A DNA stretch of 64,000 nucleotides from Halosegnis marinus. GTDB lineage: Archaea > Halobacteriota > Halobacteria > Halobacteriales > Haloarculaceae. Numbering within the stretch: the first letter of the stretch is position 1; the number at the start of each line of letters is the position of its first letter. The position numbers were made by a program, and so were the translations under genes. Under the pieces are notes generated by a model, which searched no databases, was not told the DNA's origin, and saw nothing but the letters and a program-made list of their open reading frames with translations. This document shows positions 17,268 to 26,241 of this stretch, piece by piece. The stretch is taken from the NCBI RefSeq assembly GCF_029338355.1, contig NZ_CP119802.1:310001-374000 (forward strand), written 5' to 3'.

Positions 17268-18321
17268 CGCGGCCCGACCGTTCGGCGGGGGTCCCGTCGG
17301 TCGGTTCGCGGGTCGCCTCGTCGCGGCCCGACGCCTCCGCTGGCGTCTCCTCGGTCGTCTCGCGCCGCTCGGAGTCGCGCCCGGCCTGTTCGGCGGGCAC
17401 CGTCTCCGTCGCGTCGCGCCCGCCGTCGCGCTCGCGCTCGGCTATCTTCCCCGGCGTGTCGGAGTGCTCGGGCGAGACGGAGGCGTCGTACTCCTCGGTG
17501 TGGTCCTCGAAGCCGCTGTCGTCGTGGCGCACGTCGGGGGACTCCCGCTCGGGGGTCGTCTGCTGGTCGATGCGCTCGATGTGGCCGAGTTCGCGCATCT
17601 CCGACTCGCTGAGGCCGCGGAGTTCGGGAGTCTCCTCGCCGCCGATGGCGACCCCCGAGGTGACGATGGAACGGATACCCTGTTCGACGGTGAGGTCCAC
17701 GTCGACGACGCGGTCCGTCGAGACGTGGATGACGAACCCGCCCATCACGGGGTTCGGAGCCATCGGCATGAACAGCGTCACCATGTCCTCGTGGCCGGTG
17801 TCGGTCTCGATGACGCCGGGCGTGTCCGCCGTCTTGAACGCGACCGTGTACGACCCCTTGCCCGGGTACTCGACCAGCTTCACCTCCTGGAAGCTGTCCG
17901 TGTCGGAGTCGAGCATTATCTCGGACATCTCGTTGAAGGAGGTGTAGACGGAGCCGATACCGGGGATGGCGGCCATCAGGTCGTCGAAGACGTCGCCCAG
18001 CTGTTCGCCGCGCTGGGAGTACTCGACGGCGAAGCCGATGACGAGGATGACGACGAGCAGCGCCGCCACCGTGACGGCCTCGATGAGCAGCGCCTGCGTG
18101 TCGGGGGCGACGAACGTGCTGTCCTGGATGGCGTTCGTCAGAGGGTTGAGCTGGTCGGAGATGGAGCCGAGAACGAAGTTGAGGATGAGCAGCGTCACCG
18201 CGAGCGGGAGGACGATGGCCGTGCCGGTGATGAGCGACCGGCGCACCGCCTGCCGCGGGCTGACGTCGGGGACCGGCCGCTCCTCGCCGTTCGACCCCTC
18301 GTCGGGCGAAGCGGGTGGCAT
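17257..18321 (-). CDS. DUF502 membrane protein with acidic repeat tail
   Basis: A 354-residue protein with two transmembrane helices (about 28-52 and 80-102) and a soluble DUF502 domain (GIGSVYTSFNE, VKLVEYPGKGSYTVAFKT, FMPMAPNPVMGGFVIHV). After residue 225 it becomes a disordered acidic tail with three copies of a T-x-PAE-x2-GRD pattern. The last 11 bases overlap the archease gene. DUF502 proteins are widespread and uncharacterised; the conserved loop resembles regulators of membrane homeostasis only loosely. It is probably the first gene of the archease-DoxX-RtcB unit. Confidence 0.85.
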   Translation of the reverse strand: MPPASPDEGSNGEERPVPDVSPRQAVRRSLITGTAIVLPLAVTLLILNFVLGSISDQLNPLTNAIQDSTFVAPDTQALLIEAVTVAALLVVILVIGFAVEYSQRGEQLGDVFDDLMAAIPGIGSVYTSFNEMSEIMLDSDTDSFQEVKLVEYPGKGSYTVAFKTADTPGVIETDTGHEDMVTLFMPMAPNPVMGGFVIHVSTDRVVDVDLTVEQGIRSIVTSGVAIGGEETPELRGLSESEMRELGHIERIDQQTTPERESPDVRHDDSGFEDHTEEYDASVSPEHSDTPGKIAERERDGGRDATETVPAEQAGRDSERRETTEETPAEASGRDEATREPTDGTPAERSGRDDE

Positions 18322-18402
18322 GGTCGTCCCACTCCGCGCCGCGCCGAAAGCGTTCCGGCCGTGGCGTTGGAGTTATACTCGCCGGCCGAGTACCGCCCGT
18401 CA

Positions 18403-18888
18403 GTGAGTGCCACGATAGAACTGCGCGTCTTCGAGCGGGGGGACGACTCGCTCGTCGAGGACGCGTGGGCACTGAAGGAGCGCATCCGCCGCGAGGAGGG
18501 CGTGTTGCGCCAGCGCCGCGGCTTCTTCACCGACGCCTACCGGCGCTCGACCACCTACGCGCTCGTGGAGCGCGACCTGGACGGCGAGAACCTCGTCGGC
18601 TTCGCCTCGGTCCGCCGGGACGGGTACATCCTCTTTCTCGCCGTCGCCCCCGAACACCGCGGCGAGGGGTACGGCAAACACCTCGTCGCGGAGGTCGCGG
18701 ACGACTACGGCGCCGTCACCTGCCACGCCCGGACGACGAACCGCAGCGCCGTCGCCTTCTACGAGGGCATCGGCTTCGAGATAGTCCGGCGCGTGGACGA
18801 CTACTACGAGGACCGCGGCGACGCCTACTACCTGAAGCTGGGCGAGGAGTCGCTGTCGGAGAAGCTCTCCCGGTTCATCCGTCGGTGA
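18403..18888 (+). CDS. GNAT-family N-acetyltransferase
   Basis: A 161-residue GNAT fold protein. The acetyl-CoA pyrophosphate loop is RGEGYGKHLV (about 85-94) after the beta-4 strand ILFLAVAPE, and YEGIGFEIVRR is the RimI-like C-terminal signature. Substrate unknown; many haloarchaeal RimI-like enzymes acetylate protein N-termini. The GTG at 18403 is the likely start, with a TATA-like AGTTATAC at 18371-18378 about 28 bases upstream. The much longer open frame upstream is antisense to the DUF502 gene. Confidence 0.85.
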   Translation: MSATIELRVFERGDDSLVEDAWALKERIRREEGVLRQRRGFFTDAYRRSTTYALVERDLDGENLVGFASVRRDGYILFLAVAPEHRGEGYGKHLVAEVADDYGAVTCHARTTNRSAVAFYEGIGFEIVRRVDDYYEDRGDAYYLKLGEESLSEKLSRFIRR

Positions 18889-18928
18889 GACCGAAGCGTT
18901 TTCGCCCGGGGGCGACCCCCGACTAGGC

Positions 18929-19348
18929 ATGCAAGGCGGTTCCGCGGACATGACGCTCGCGTTCGAGCTGGAGGCGCTCAAACGGCTCGCGGACCCCGAG
19001 GCCGTCTTCGCCGACGCCCGGACGTGGAGCGAGTACGTCGGCGTGGTGAGCGACAAGCCCACCTACGTCGTGACCAACTTCACCCGGAAGAACCGCATCC
19101 GGCAGGACTTCTTCTCCGGCCCCCGCGGCAAGGCGGAGTCGCTGGAGAACGTCAAGCGCCAGTTCGAGACGGACCGCCACGTCCTCATCGGGACGACGGA
19201 CGGCGACGACGAGGCCGTCGCCGAGGAGGTCGGCTGGGAGTTCCTCCCCGTCGAGCGAGCCGCCGAGGCCGCCGAGTGGGACCTCGGCGACCCGGAGACG
19301 ACGCGCGCCGAGCGCGAGGGCGACGACGAACGCGACGACTGGCCGTAG
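18929..19348 (+). CDS. haloarchaeal hypothetical protein (DUF7124-like)
   Basis: A 139-residue soluble protein with TWSEYVGVVSDKPTYVV and NFTRKNRIRQDFF motifs, which resemble the haloarchaeal family I remember as DUF7124. The C-terminal 30 residues are acidic and probably disordered. The stop codon is followed immediately by the ATG of the next membrane protein, so the two are likely co-transcribed. The conserved basic segment (FTRKNRIRQDF) could contact nucleic acid, but that is a guess. Confidence 0.7.
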   Translation: MQGGSADMTLAFELEALKRLADPEAVFADARTWSEYVGVVSDKPTYVVTNFTRKNRIRQDFFSGPRGKAESLENVKRQFETDRHVLIGTTDGDDEAVAEEVGWEFLPVERAAEAAEWDLGDPETTRAEREGDDERDDWP

Positions 19349-20179
19349 ATGGACGGCGCGACCGCCCTCGTCGAGGCCCTGCGCGAGCTCCGCGGCCGGG
19401 TCGGCGCGGCGCTCGCCGCGCTGTTCCTCGCCGTCGGCGTCGCCACGGTGGTCGCCCGCGAGACGCTGCTCGCGGCCGCCGTCGGGGACGCGACCCTCCG
19501 GCCCGCCCTCGTCGAGCAGTACCGCGCGCTCGGCGTCGACCCGGCGACCATCGAGGCGAACCTCGCGACGATGGGCGACACGCCGCTGGCGCTCGGGCTC
19601 TCGTACGGCGGCTCGCTCCTCCTCTTCCTCGCCGTCGCGCTCGTCGCCGAGTACGCCGCCGTCGTCGCGCTCCGGGCCGTGACCGGGGACGGTCTCCGCG
19701 CGGCCGCGACCCGGCGGGTCGGGCGGGCCGTCGCGGTCGGCTTCCTCGTCGGAGTCCTCGTGCGCGGGCTGGTCGCCGTCGGCCTCGCCGCGTTCGTCCT
19801 CCCCGGCGTGTTCCTCGCCGTCTCGCTGCTGTTCGCGCACGCGGCGATCGCGGTGGACGACGCCGGTCCCGTCGAGGCGCTCTCGACGGCGTGGGGGCTC
19901 GCCGCCGGTCGGCGGTTCGAGGTGCTCGGCGTCGTCTCGCTGCTGCTCGCGCTGTACCTCTCGCCGCGGCTGCTCGCCGCCACGGTCCCCGGCACGCCGG
20001 GGCTCCTGCTCGGCGGCGTCGCCATCGGCCTCGGGAACCTCCTGTCCGCCGGCGTCGTCGGCCGCGCCTACGTCGCCGCCCGCGACGGCATCGAGGGGGA
20101 GGGGAACGAGGACGGGGCCGACGACGCGGACCCCTACGACGCGCCGCTGGGGGCCGACGACCTGCCGGAGCCGGAGTGA
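19349..20179 (+). CDS. polytopic membrane protein
   Basis: A 276-residue protein with about six transmembrane helices (near 18-38, 82-105, 125-165, 190-210, 220-245) and an acidic C-terminal tail. The layout, including a VDDAGPVEALSTAWGL segment, resembles membrane proteins of the glycerophosphoryl-diester phosphodiesterase membrane domain/DUF7847 type. It directly follows the DUF7124-like gene without any gap. Function unknown. Confidence 0.65.
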   Translation: MDGATALVEALRELRGRVGAALAALFLAVGVATVVARETLLAAAVGDATLRPALVEQYRALGVDPATIEANLATMGDTPLALGLSYGGSLLLFLAVALVAEYAAVVALRAVTGDGLRAAATRRVGRAVAVGFLVGVLVRGLVAVGLAAFVLPGVFLAVSLLFAHAAIAVDDAGPVEALSTAWGLAAGRRFEVLGVVSLLLALYLSPRLLAATVPGTPGLLLGGVAIGLGNLLSAGVVGRAYVAARDGIEGEGNEDGADDADPYDAPLGADDLPEPE

Positions 20180-20200
20180 GGTCCGAGAGCGGGTAGACGA

Positions 20201-20208
20201 CCTTTTAC
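20201..20208 (+). promoter_or_regulatory. TATA box deciding the ATG at 20231
   Basis: CCTTTTAC lies about 26 bases before the ATG at 20231 and 17 before the in-frame ATG at 20222. The spacing favours the second ATG and a leaderless transcript. Confidence 0.55.
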
Positions 20209-20230
20209 GTCGCGCGCGACGATGGCGGGT

Positions 20231-20761
20231 ATGGCGGAGCCACGCGTGCCGGGCGGCCGCGGCGAGGTCCTCGACCTGCCCTGCGGCGAGGAGAAGCGGG
20301 TCTACGACCTCGACATGGGACTGCGGGAGTTCGGCTGCGACTGCGGCGAGGACCACGCCGTCGTCGTCGACGTCCATCCCCTGTCGCGGTTCGTCCCCGA
20401 GTTCCTCGTCGATACCCTCCGGGCGACGGTGGAGACGACCGGCGAGCGGGAGTTCTCCATGACCCACCTCATGGGCATCGTGCTGGAGGAGTTCCCCGAG
20501 GCCGTCGTCTCCGCGGACGTGAGCGACGACGGCGAGGTCGGGTACGCGATGGTGTGGGTGACGGACTTCGACTCCCGGCGGCTCCACGAGATAGCGGTCG
20601 AACTGCTCGTCGAGCTGATGGAACACGCGGTGAGCCACGCCGAGGACGACGGGGCGGTCTCGGAGTTCGAGGAGCAGATGCTCCAGTTCGACGTGGCCGA
20701 GTTCGTCGAGCAGTACCGCCGCGAGCGCGACTTCGCGAGCGAGCACGACACGCCCGCGTGA
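20231..20761 (+). CDS. haloarchaeal hypothetical protein (DUF5815-like)
   Basis: A 176-residue acidic protein beginning MAEPRVPGG. It has a CDCGEDH segment near residue 37-43 and the conserved VDVHPLSRFVPEFLV and VWVTDFDSRRLHEI segments, which match the DUF5815 family as I remember it. It has no membrane helix or signal, so it is cytosolic. The cysteines and histidine could bind a metal. Conserved across Halobacteria but unstudied. Confidence 0.75.
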   Translation: MAEPRVPGGRGEVLDLPCGEEKRVYDLDMGLREFGCDCGEDHAVVVDVHPLSRFVPEFLVDTLRATVETTGEREFSMTHLMGIVLEEFPEAVVSADVSDDGEVGYAMVWVTDFDSRRLHEIAVELLVELMEHAVSHAEDDGAVSEFEEQMLQFDVAEFVEQYRRERDFASEHDTPA

Positions 20762-20889
20762 GCGAACGCGTGTGACACGTTCTGTCGGACGGACGGCACG
20801 GGGCACGGCCGCGCGCCGCCCCCCGTTTTCGCCCGCCCGAGCGTCCGACGCCTGTCTGACGGGTAGCTAAGGGTTCGGGGGTGGTGTGT

Positions 20890-21123
20890 ATGCACATGCG
20901 CATACGCCGTGGCGAGTTCGAGCGCATCCGCTCCGTCCTCACGGAGGCCGAGCCGGAGGAGCCGATGACGGCCCGCGAGATACTCGCGCTGCTCGACGAG
21001 CACGGCGAGGAGTTCGACAGCGCCCACCGGGTCGCGACCGTCCTCGGCCGGCGCGCCGAGCGCGGCGACGTGGAGATCATCCGCGAACAGCCGTACCGCT
21101 ACCGCATCGGCGGCACCGTCTGA
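20890..21123 (+). CDS. small winged-helix-like protein
   Basis: A 77-residue protein with helix-turn-helix character: EPMTAREILALLDEHG followed by AHRVATVLGRRAERGDVEII and a short beta hairpin PYRYRIGG, which fits a compact winged helix. It could be a DNA-binding regulator. It lies just upstream of the peptide-transporter operon in the same direction, so it could regulate it, but nothing shows this directly. A start at the internal ATG 20896 is also possible. Confidence 0.6.
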   Translation: MHMRIRRGEFERIRSVLTEAEPEEPMTAREILALLDEHGEEFDSAHRVATVLGRRAERGDVEIIREQPYRYRIGGTV

Positions 21124-21185
21124 GCCGTCGCGCCGTGGTCGCCGGCGACCGCCACAACCGTTCGCTGGCGGACATCTCCCACGAC

Positions 21186-21193
21186 TCTTAAGT
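21186..21193 (+). promoter_or_regulatory. TATA box of the peptide-transporter operon
   Basis: TCTTAAGT lies about 28 bases before the ATG at 21218. The in-frame ATG at 21194 falls directly beside this box and cannot be transcribed from it, so 21218 is the better start. Confidence 0.55.
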
Positions 21194-21217
21194 ATGTCCC
21201 CATTCTCGTGCGAATAT

Positions 21218-22849
21218 ATGTCACGAGATATCGAGCGGCGGAAGTTCCTGACGCTGGCCGGCAGCGCGGCGGGCGCGGCGGCGCTCGCGGGCTGTTCGGG
21301 CGGCGATTCGACGCCGACCGACGGCGACGACGACGGCGGCGCGACCGCCACGAGCACCGACGGGGAGACGGCCACGGACCGGCCGGAGCCGACGACCCGC
21401 GAGGGGTACCTCCAGCGGGCCGGCCGCGTGCTCAACGAGGACGCGCCGTGGATCTTCCTGAACCAGCAGTACAGCGTCTACGGGCTGTCGAGCGAGATCG
21501 AGTGGACGCCGCGCAACGACGAGCGCATCGACGGCTACGCAATCGAGCCGCAGGGGTCGAAGTCGTCGATCACCATCTCCCAGTCCTCGATGGACTCGGG
21601 GCTGGACCCCCACGACCACCGCGAGACGCCGACGGACAACATCGTCCTGCAGGCGTACGAGGGGCTGCTCACCCGCGACGCGGAGGGCGCCATCGAGGAC
21701 CAGCTCGCCACGGGCTACGAGCGGCTCGAACCCGGCCGGGTCCGGTTCGAACTGCGCTCCGGCGTCTCGTTCCACAGCGGCGACTCGATGACGAAGCAGG
21801 ACGTCGCCTTCTCCGTCAACCGCATCGTCCAGTCGGACGTCGGCGGTCTGGAGAGCCCCCAGCGCAGTCAGCTCACGGGCGTTCAGAGCGCGGAGCCGGC
21901 CGACGGCGACAACGCCGTCATCGTCAACTCCGACGGCATCAACCCCATCGTCTTCGCCGAGTTCGCGAGCTACTGTGACATCATGAACCGCTCGTGGGTC
22001 GAGAGCAACGACAGCGCCTACATCAACTCCAACATGAACGGGACCGGGCCGTACATGCTGGAGACGTACGAGCAGGACGTTCAGGTCGTCTACTCCAGCT
22101 ACGACGACTACTACGGCGACGCGCCGCCGGCCGACTCGCTCACGATCCAGGGCGTCCCGGAGTCGAGCACCCGCGTCAATCAGCTGCTCTCGGGCGAGAC
22201 GGACCTCATCGTCAACGTCCCGCCCCAGGACGCCTCCCGCGTCCAGAACTCCGACGACGCGTCGGTTAGCTCGGTGGCGAGCACGCGTATCATCTACAAC
22301 GCGATGGTGTACAACGCCGAGCCGTTCGACTCGGTCGAGTTCCGCCGCGCGATGAACTACGCCATCGACCTGGAGAGCATCATCGACAACGTCCTCTCCG
22401 GGTTCGCGAACCGGACGGCACAGCCGGGGCTTGAGGGCCACTTCGGCTACAACCCCGACCTCGACCCGTTCCCGTACGACGTCGAGGAGGCCGAGCGCCT
22501 GGTCGAGGAGAGCGGCTACGCCGGCGCGGAGATAACCCTCCACACGCCGGTCGGGCGCTACCTGAAGGACCTCGAGATCGCGCAGTCCGTCGTCGGCTAC
22601 CTCGACGAACTGGACAACGTCTCCGCCGAGGTGCAGCAGCGCGACTTCGGCGCGCTCGCCAGCGAGCTGGTGGACGGCGACATCACCACCGGCCCGGACT
22701 TCTACCTCATCGGCTGGGGGAACTCCACGTTCGACACGAGCCAGACCATCCTGCCGCTGCTCACCGACGAGGGGGAGCTGTACTCGTACGTGAGCGAGGA
22801 GGTCAACGAGCTGATGAGCCAGGCGCAGAGCATGGCGAACGAGAACTGA
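21218..22849 (+). CDS. peptide-type ABC transporter substrate-binding lipoprotein
   Basis: A 543-residue family-5 solute-binding protein that captures oligopeptides or similar ligands outside the cell. The N-terminus has a Tat motif (ERRKFL, R7-R8) and a lipobox LAGC with C26, then an acidic Ser/Thr/Asp spacer of about 30 residues, so it is exported folded and lipid-anchored. The SBP core follows (YEGLLTRDAEG, VSFHSGDSMTKQDVAFS, FRRAMNYAIDLE). It heads a five-gene operon with two permeases and two ATPases. The ligand cannot be told; heme, nickel and sugar transporters share this family. Confidence 0.92.
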   Translation: MSRDIERRKFLTLAGSAAGAAALAGCSGGDSTPTDGDDDGGATATSTDGETATDRPEPTTREGYLQRAGRVLNEDAPWIFLNQQYSVYGLSSEIEWTPRNDERIDGYAIEPQGSKSSITISQSSMDSGLDPHDHRETPTDNIVLQAYEGLLTRDAEGAIEDQLATGYERLEPGRVRFELRSGVSFHSGDSMTKQDVAFSVNRIVQSDVGGLESPQRSQLTGVQSAEPADGDNAVIVNSDGINPIVFAEFASYCDIMNRSWVESNDSAYINSNMNGTGPYMLETYEQDVQVVYSSYDDYYGDAPPADSLTIQGVPESSTRVNQLLSGETDLIVNVPPQDASRVQNSDDASVSSVASTRIIYNAMVYNAEPFDSVEFRRAMNYAIDLESIIDNVLSGFANRTAQPGLEGHFGYNPDLDPFPYDVEEAERLVEESGYAGAEITLHTPVGRYLKDLEIAQSVVGYLDELDNVSAEVQQRDFGALASELVDGDITTGPDFYLIGWGNSTFDTSQTILPLLTDEGELYSYVSEEVNELMSQAQSMANEN

Positions 22850-22882
22850 CTCGGTATGTTCGATACCGAGGTATCGGCGTAA

Positions 22883-23914
22883 ATGGCCTCCTTCGGCCGT
22901 TTTCTGACGAAGCGCGTCCTGCAGGGGCTCGGTGTCGTCCTCGGGGTCATCACCGTGCTGTTCGTGTTGCGCTACATCACGCCCGGCAACCCCGTGGACG
23001 TCATCGCGCCGCTGGACGCGGGCCCGGAGACGCGGAGACGCATCGCGGAGAACCTCGGGCTCGACCAGCCGCTGTACGTCCAGTACTTCGACTACATCGT
23101 TTCGCTGTTGCAGGGGGACATGGGCTACTCGTACCGGTCGCGCACGGCCGTCGCGCCGCGCGTGTTCGCGAAGCTCCCGGCGACGCTCGAACTCGCGGTC
23201 GCCTCGACGCTCGTCGCCGTGGTCATCTCGATTCCCCTCGGCGTCGTGAGCGCGACGCGCCGCCACGAGTTCCCAGACTACGTCGCGACGCTGTTCTCGC
23301 TGCTGGGCATCTCGACGCCGAACTTCTGGCTCGGCGTGATGCTCGTCGTCCTGCTCGCGGTGCAGTTCCAGGTGTTCCCGACCAGCTCCCGGCCGGTCGG
23401 GTTCCTCGAAACGGTCGGGAACCTCGTCGTGGTGAGCGGGCCGGAGCAGGGGTGGGCCCTGCCGCTGAACGTCGACGGCTTCGTCGCCGACGCGCGGAAC
23501 TGGCTGTTCCACCTGTTCCTGCCGGCGGTGACCCTCGGGACGTACTTCACGGCGCTCATCACCCGCCTCACCCGCTCCGGGATGCTCGACCAGCTGGGAC
23601 AGGGGTACGTGCAGGCGGCCCGCGCGAAGGGCCTGCCGGAGACGCTGGTGCGCTACCGCCACGCGCTCCGGAACACGCTCATCCCCGTCATCACCGTCGT
23701 GGGGCTCCAACTGGGGACGCTCATCGGCGGCGCGGTCATCACGGAGGCCGTCTTCGACTGGCCGGGGCTCGGCTCGCTGGTCATCGACGCCATCAACAAC
23801 CGCGACTGGCCGCTCATCCAGGGCAGCCTCGTCGTCATCGGCAGCGGCTTCGTGTTCGTGAACATCGTCGTCGACGCGCTGTACGCGCGGCTCAATCCGC
23901 AGGTGATGGAGTAG
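22883..23914 (+). CDS. dppB: ABC transporter permease, DppB type
   Basis: A 343-residue inner permease subunit with six transmembrane helices. The N-terminal helix FLTKRVLQGLGVVLGVITVLF and the following periplasmic-type loop (GNPVD...ENLGLDQPLYVQYFDY) are typical of DppB/OppB. The EAA loop that docks on the ATPase is ARAKGLPETLVRYRHALRN. It lies 33 bases after the binding-protein gene and abuts dppC with no gap. Confidence 0.93.
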   Translation: MASFGRFLTKRVLQGLGVVLGVITVLFVLRYITPGNPVDVIAPLDAGPETRRRIAENLGLDQPLYVQYFDYIVSLLQGDMGYSYRSRTAVAPRVFAKLPATLELAVASTLVAVVISIPLGVVSATRRHEFPDYVATLFSLLGISTPNFWLGVMLVVLLAVQFQVFPTSSRPVGFLETVGNLVVVSGPEQGWALPLNVDGFVADARNWLFHLFLPAVTLGTYFTALITRLTRSGMLDQLGQGYVQAARAKGLPETLVRYRHALRNTLIPVITVVGLQLGTLIGGAVITEAVFDWPGLGSLVIDAINNRDWPLIQGSLVVIGSGFVFVNIVVDALYARLNPQVME

Positions 23915-25021
23915 ATGCCCCTGCTCGACGACCTGTTCGGGGCCGTGTGGAACGCGGTGAAGGGGAGCGTCTCCCCCCGGACGGTACGGAACCTCAAGTC
24001 GGAACTGCGCTCCAGCGCGCTGGCGAAGGTCGGTATCGTCCTGCTCGTCGTCGTCATCCTGACGGCGACGTTCGCGCCGCTGGTCGCGCCGTGGAACCCG
24101 ACGGACCAGAACAGTTCGAACGCGCGACAGCCGCCGCTGGGCTTCTCGCGCGCCGAGACGGAGGTCCGGCCCGGGCCGGACGGCGGTATCGTCAACGAGA
24201 CGGTGTTCGTGAACGCCACCGTCGCGCACCCGCTCGGCACCGACGGGCTGGGCCGCGACATGCTCTCGCGGGTCGTTTACGGGGCGCGCACGTCCCTGCT
24301 CGTCGGCCTGCTCGGCACCCTGCTGGCGATGGCTATCGGCGTCCCCGTCGGGATGGTGTCCGGCTACTACAAGGGCCGGGTGGACGACGCGCTGATGCGG
24401 GTCGCGGACGTGAGTCTCGCGTTCCCGTCGCTCGTCCTCGCCATCGCGCTGGTCGGCCTGTTCGGCCAGGCCGCGGTGTCGATACCGGACCCGTTCGTCG
24501 CGCTCGGTATCTCGGAGGCGTTCCGGAGCCTGCTCTCCCTCCCGGGGGGACTCACCTACCCGACCGGGATGCCAGATACGTTCACCCTGCCGGGGACGGT
24601 CATCGTCGTCGTCGGCATCGTGAACTGGGTGTGGTTCGCCCGCGTCGCGCGCGGCGAGGCGCTCGGCGTCCGCGAGCAGGAGTACGTGAAGGCCGCCCGC
24701 TCGCTCGGCGGGTCGGACCCCTTCATCATCCGGAAACACGTCCTCCCGAACAGCCTCACGCCCATCCTCGTGCTCGGGACGATACAGGTGGCAGCCATCG
24801 TCCTGCTGGAGAGCGCGCTGTCGTTCCTCGGCTTCTCGGGCACCACGCTGTCGTGGGGCTTCGACATCTCGCAGGGGCGGCAGTACCAGACGACGGCGTG
24901 GTGGATCGCCGCCATGCCGGGGCTGGCCATCGTCTTCACCGTCATCGGCATCAACCTCGTCGGGGACTGGCTCCGTGACGCGCTCGACCCCGGTATCGAG
25001 GGCGAGGGGGGTGGCGTATGA
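23915..25021 (+). CDS. dppC: ABC transporter permease, DppC type
   Basis: A 368-residue permease with six transmembrane helices and the DppC signature HPLGTDGLGRDMLSRVVYGAR (first part, about residues 108-125). The coupling loop is AARSLGGSDPFIIRKHVLPN. Relative to bacterial DppC (about 300 residues) it has a longer loop between the first two helices and a further insertion around 195-225. It starts right after the dppB stop and overlaps the dppD start by four bases. Confidence 0.93.
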   Translation: MPLLDDLFGAVWNAVKGSVSPRTVRNLKSELRSSALAKVGIVLLVVVILTATFAPLVAPWNPTDQNSSNARQPPLGFSRAETEVRPGPDGGIVNETVFVNATVAHPLGTDGLGRDMLSRVVYGARTSLLVGLLGTLLAMAIGVPVGMVSGYYKGRVDDALMRVADVSLAFPSLVLAIALVGLFGQAAVSIPDPFVALGISEAFRSLLSLPGGLTYPTGMPDTFTLPGTVIVVVGIVNWVWFARVARGEALGVREQEYVKAARSLGGSDPFIIRKHVLPNSLTPILVLGTIQVAAIVLLESALSFLGFSGTTLSWGFDISQGRQYQTTAWWIAAMPGLAIVFTVIGINLVGDWLRDALDPGIEGEGGGV

Positions 25022-26241
25022 GCCGTGACACCCTCCGCGTCGAGGACCTCTCGACGCGCTTCTTCACCGGCGAGGGGCAGGTCAACGCCGTCGAGTCCGT
25101 CTCCTTCGACGTGCGGGAGGGGGAGATACTCGGCATCGTCGGCGAGTCCGGTTCCGGCAAGTCGGTGACGGCACTGTCGCTCATCGACCTCGTCGAGTCG
25201 CCCGGTCGGATCACGTCCGGGCAGGTGTGGCTCCGCAAGCCGGAGCTCGCCGAGGAGTACCCCGAGGCCGCGGGTGTCCCGGAAAGCGATGCGACCGGGG
25301 ACTCTGCGGGCGAGCGGAGCGGGTCCGCCGGCGAGTTCGTGGACCTTCGGGAGCTGCCGAAATCCGTGCGCGCCTCGCTGCGCGGCCCGACGTTCAGCAT
25401 GATATTCCAGGACCCGATGAGCAGTTTCAACCCCTCGCTCACGGTCGGCGAGCAGATCGCCGAGGCCGTCGAGGTCCAGCGGCGGGCGACCGCGAACCCG
25501 CGCTCGACCCGCTCGCGGACGCAGGGGTACGGGCTGGCCTCGTATCTCGTGGACGGGCTGGTGCCCGGCCGCGACTACACGAACGAGGAGAGCCACGAGC
25601 GCGCCGTCGAACTGCTCGAACAGGTCGGAATCCCCGACCCCGAGGAGCGCGCCGACGAGTACCCCCACGAGTTCTCCGGCGGGATGCTCCAGCGCGCGAT
25701 GATCGCACAGGCGCTCGCCGGCGAGCCGGACGTACTCGTCGCTGACGAGCCGACTACGGCGCTCGACGTGACCATCCAGGCGCAGATACTCGAACTGCTG
25801 CGCGAGATACAGGCCGAGCGCGACATGTCCATCGTGCTCATCACCCACGATCTCGGCGTCATCGCGCGGATGTGCGACCGCGTCGCCGTGATGTACGCCG
25901 GCGAGATCGTCGAGCGGGGCACGCTCGCGGACGTGTTCGACGACCCGATCCACCCGTACACGCAGGGGCTCATCGGGTCGATACCGGACCTCGACGACCC
26001 GGCGCCGCGGCTCCAGCCAATCGAGGGGAACGTCCCCAGCCTGCTGGACGAGGAGATGGGGCCGGGGTGTTACTTCGCGCCCCGCTGTCCGAAGGCGATG
26101 GAGTCGTGTCTCGACCCGCAGCCCGAGCGCAAGGCCGGCGGCGAGGAACACGCCGCCCGGTGTGTCCTCGTGGACGGGGAGTACGACGAGTCCGAGGCGG
26201 TCGGGGAGGCCCGCGCCGCGGAGGTGACCGACGATGACTGA
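25018..26241 (+). CDS. dppD: ABC transporter ATPase, DppD type
   Basis: A 407-residue ATPase. Walker A is GESGSGKS (42-49), Q-loop Q131, signature FSGGM (219-223), Walker B VLVADEP (239-245) and the H-loop is in ITHDLG. An acidic Ser/Glu-rich insertion at about 76-112 and an extension near 158-185 lengthen the helical part. The C-terminal oligopeptide-transporter domain has cysteines C351, C357, C364 and C382, the pattern seen in Dpp/Opp ATPases that bind an Fe-S cluster. Overlaps both neighbours. Confidence 0.93.
   Translation: MSRDTLRVEDLSTRFFTGEGQVNAVESVSFDVREGEILGIVGESGSGKSVTALSLIDLVESPGRITSGQVWLRKPELAEEYPEAAGVPESDATGDSAGERSGSAGEFVDLRELPKSVRASLRGPTFSMIFQDPMSSFNPSLTVGEQIAEAVEVQRRATANPRSTRSRTQGYGLASYLVDGLVPGRDYTNEESHERAVELLEQVGIPDPEERADEYPHEFSGGMLQRAMIAQALAGEPDVLVADEPTTALDVTIQAQILELLREIQAERDMSIVLITHDLGVIARMCDRVAVMYAGEIVERGTLADVFDDPIHPYTQGLIGSIPDLDDPAPRLQPIEGNVPSLLDEEMGPGCYFAPRCPKAMESCLDPQPERKAGGEEHAARCVLVDGEYDESEAVGEARAAEVTDDD

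Noticed and set aside
17230-18402. N-terminal extension of the GNAT protein by over 390 codons
   Set aside because: It lies antisense to DUF502; the GNAT fold begins just after the GTG at 18403, which has a TATA box at the right distance.
21221-24739. 1172-codon open frame antisense to the peptide transporter genes
   Set aside because: High GC makes stop codons rare. The translation is Arg/Val/His-rich with no motif, and the plus strand has clear genes.
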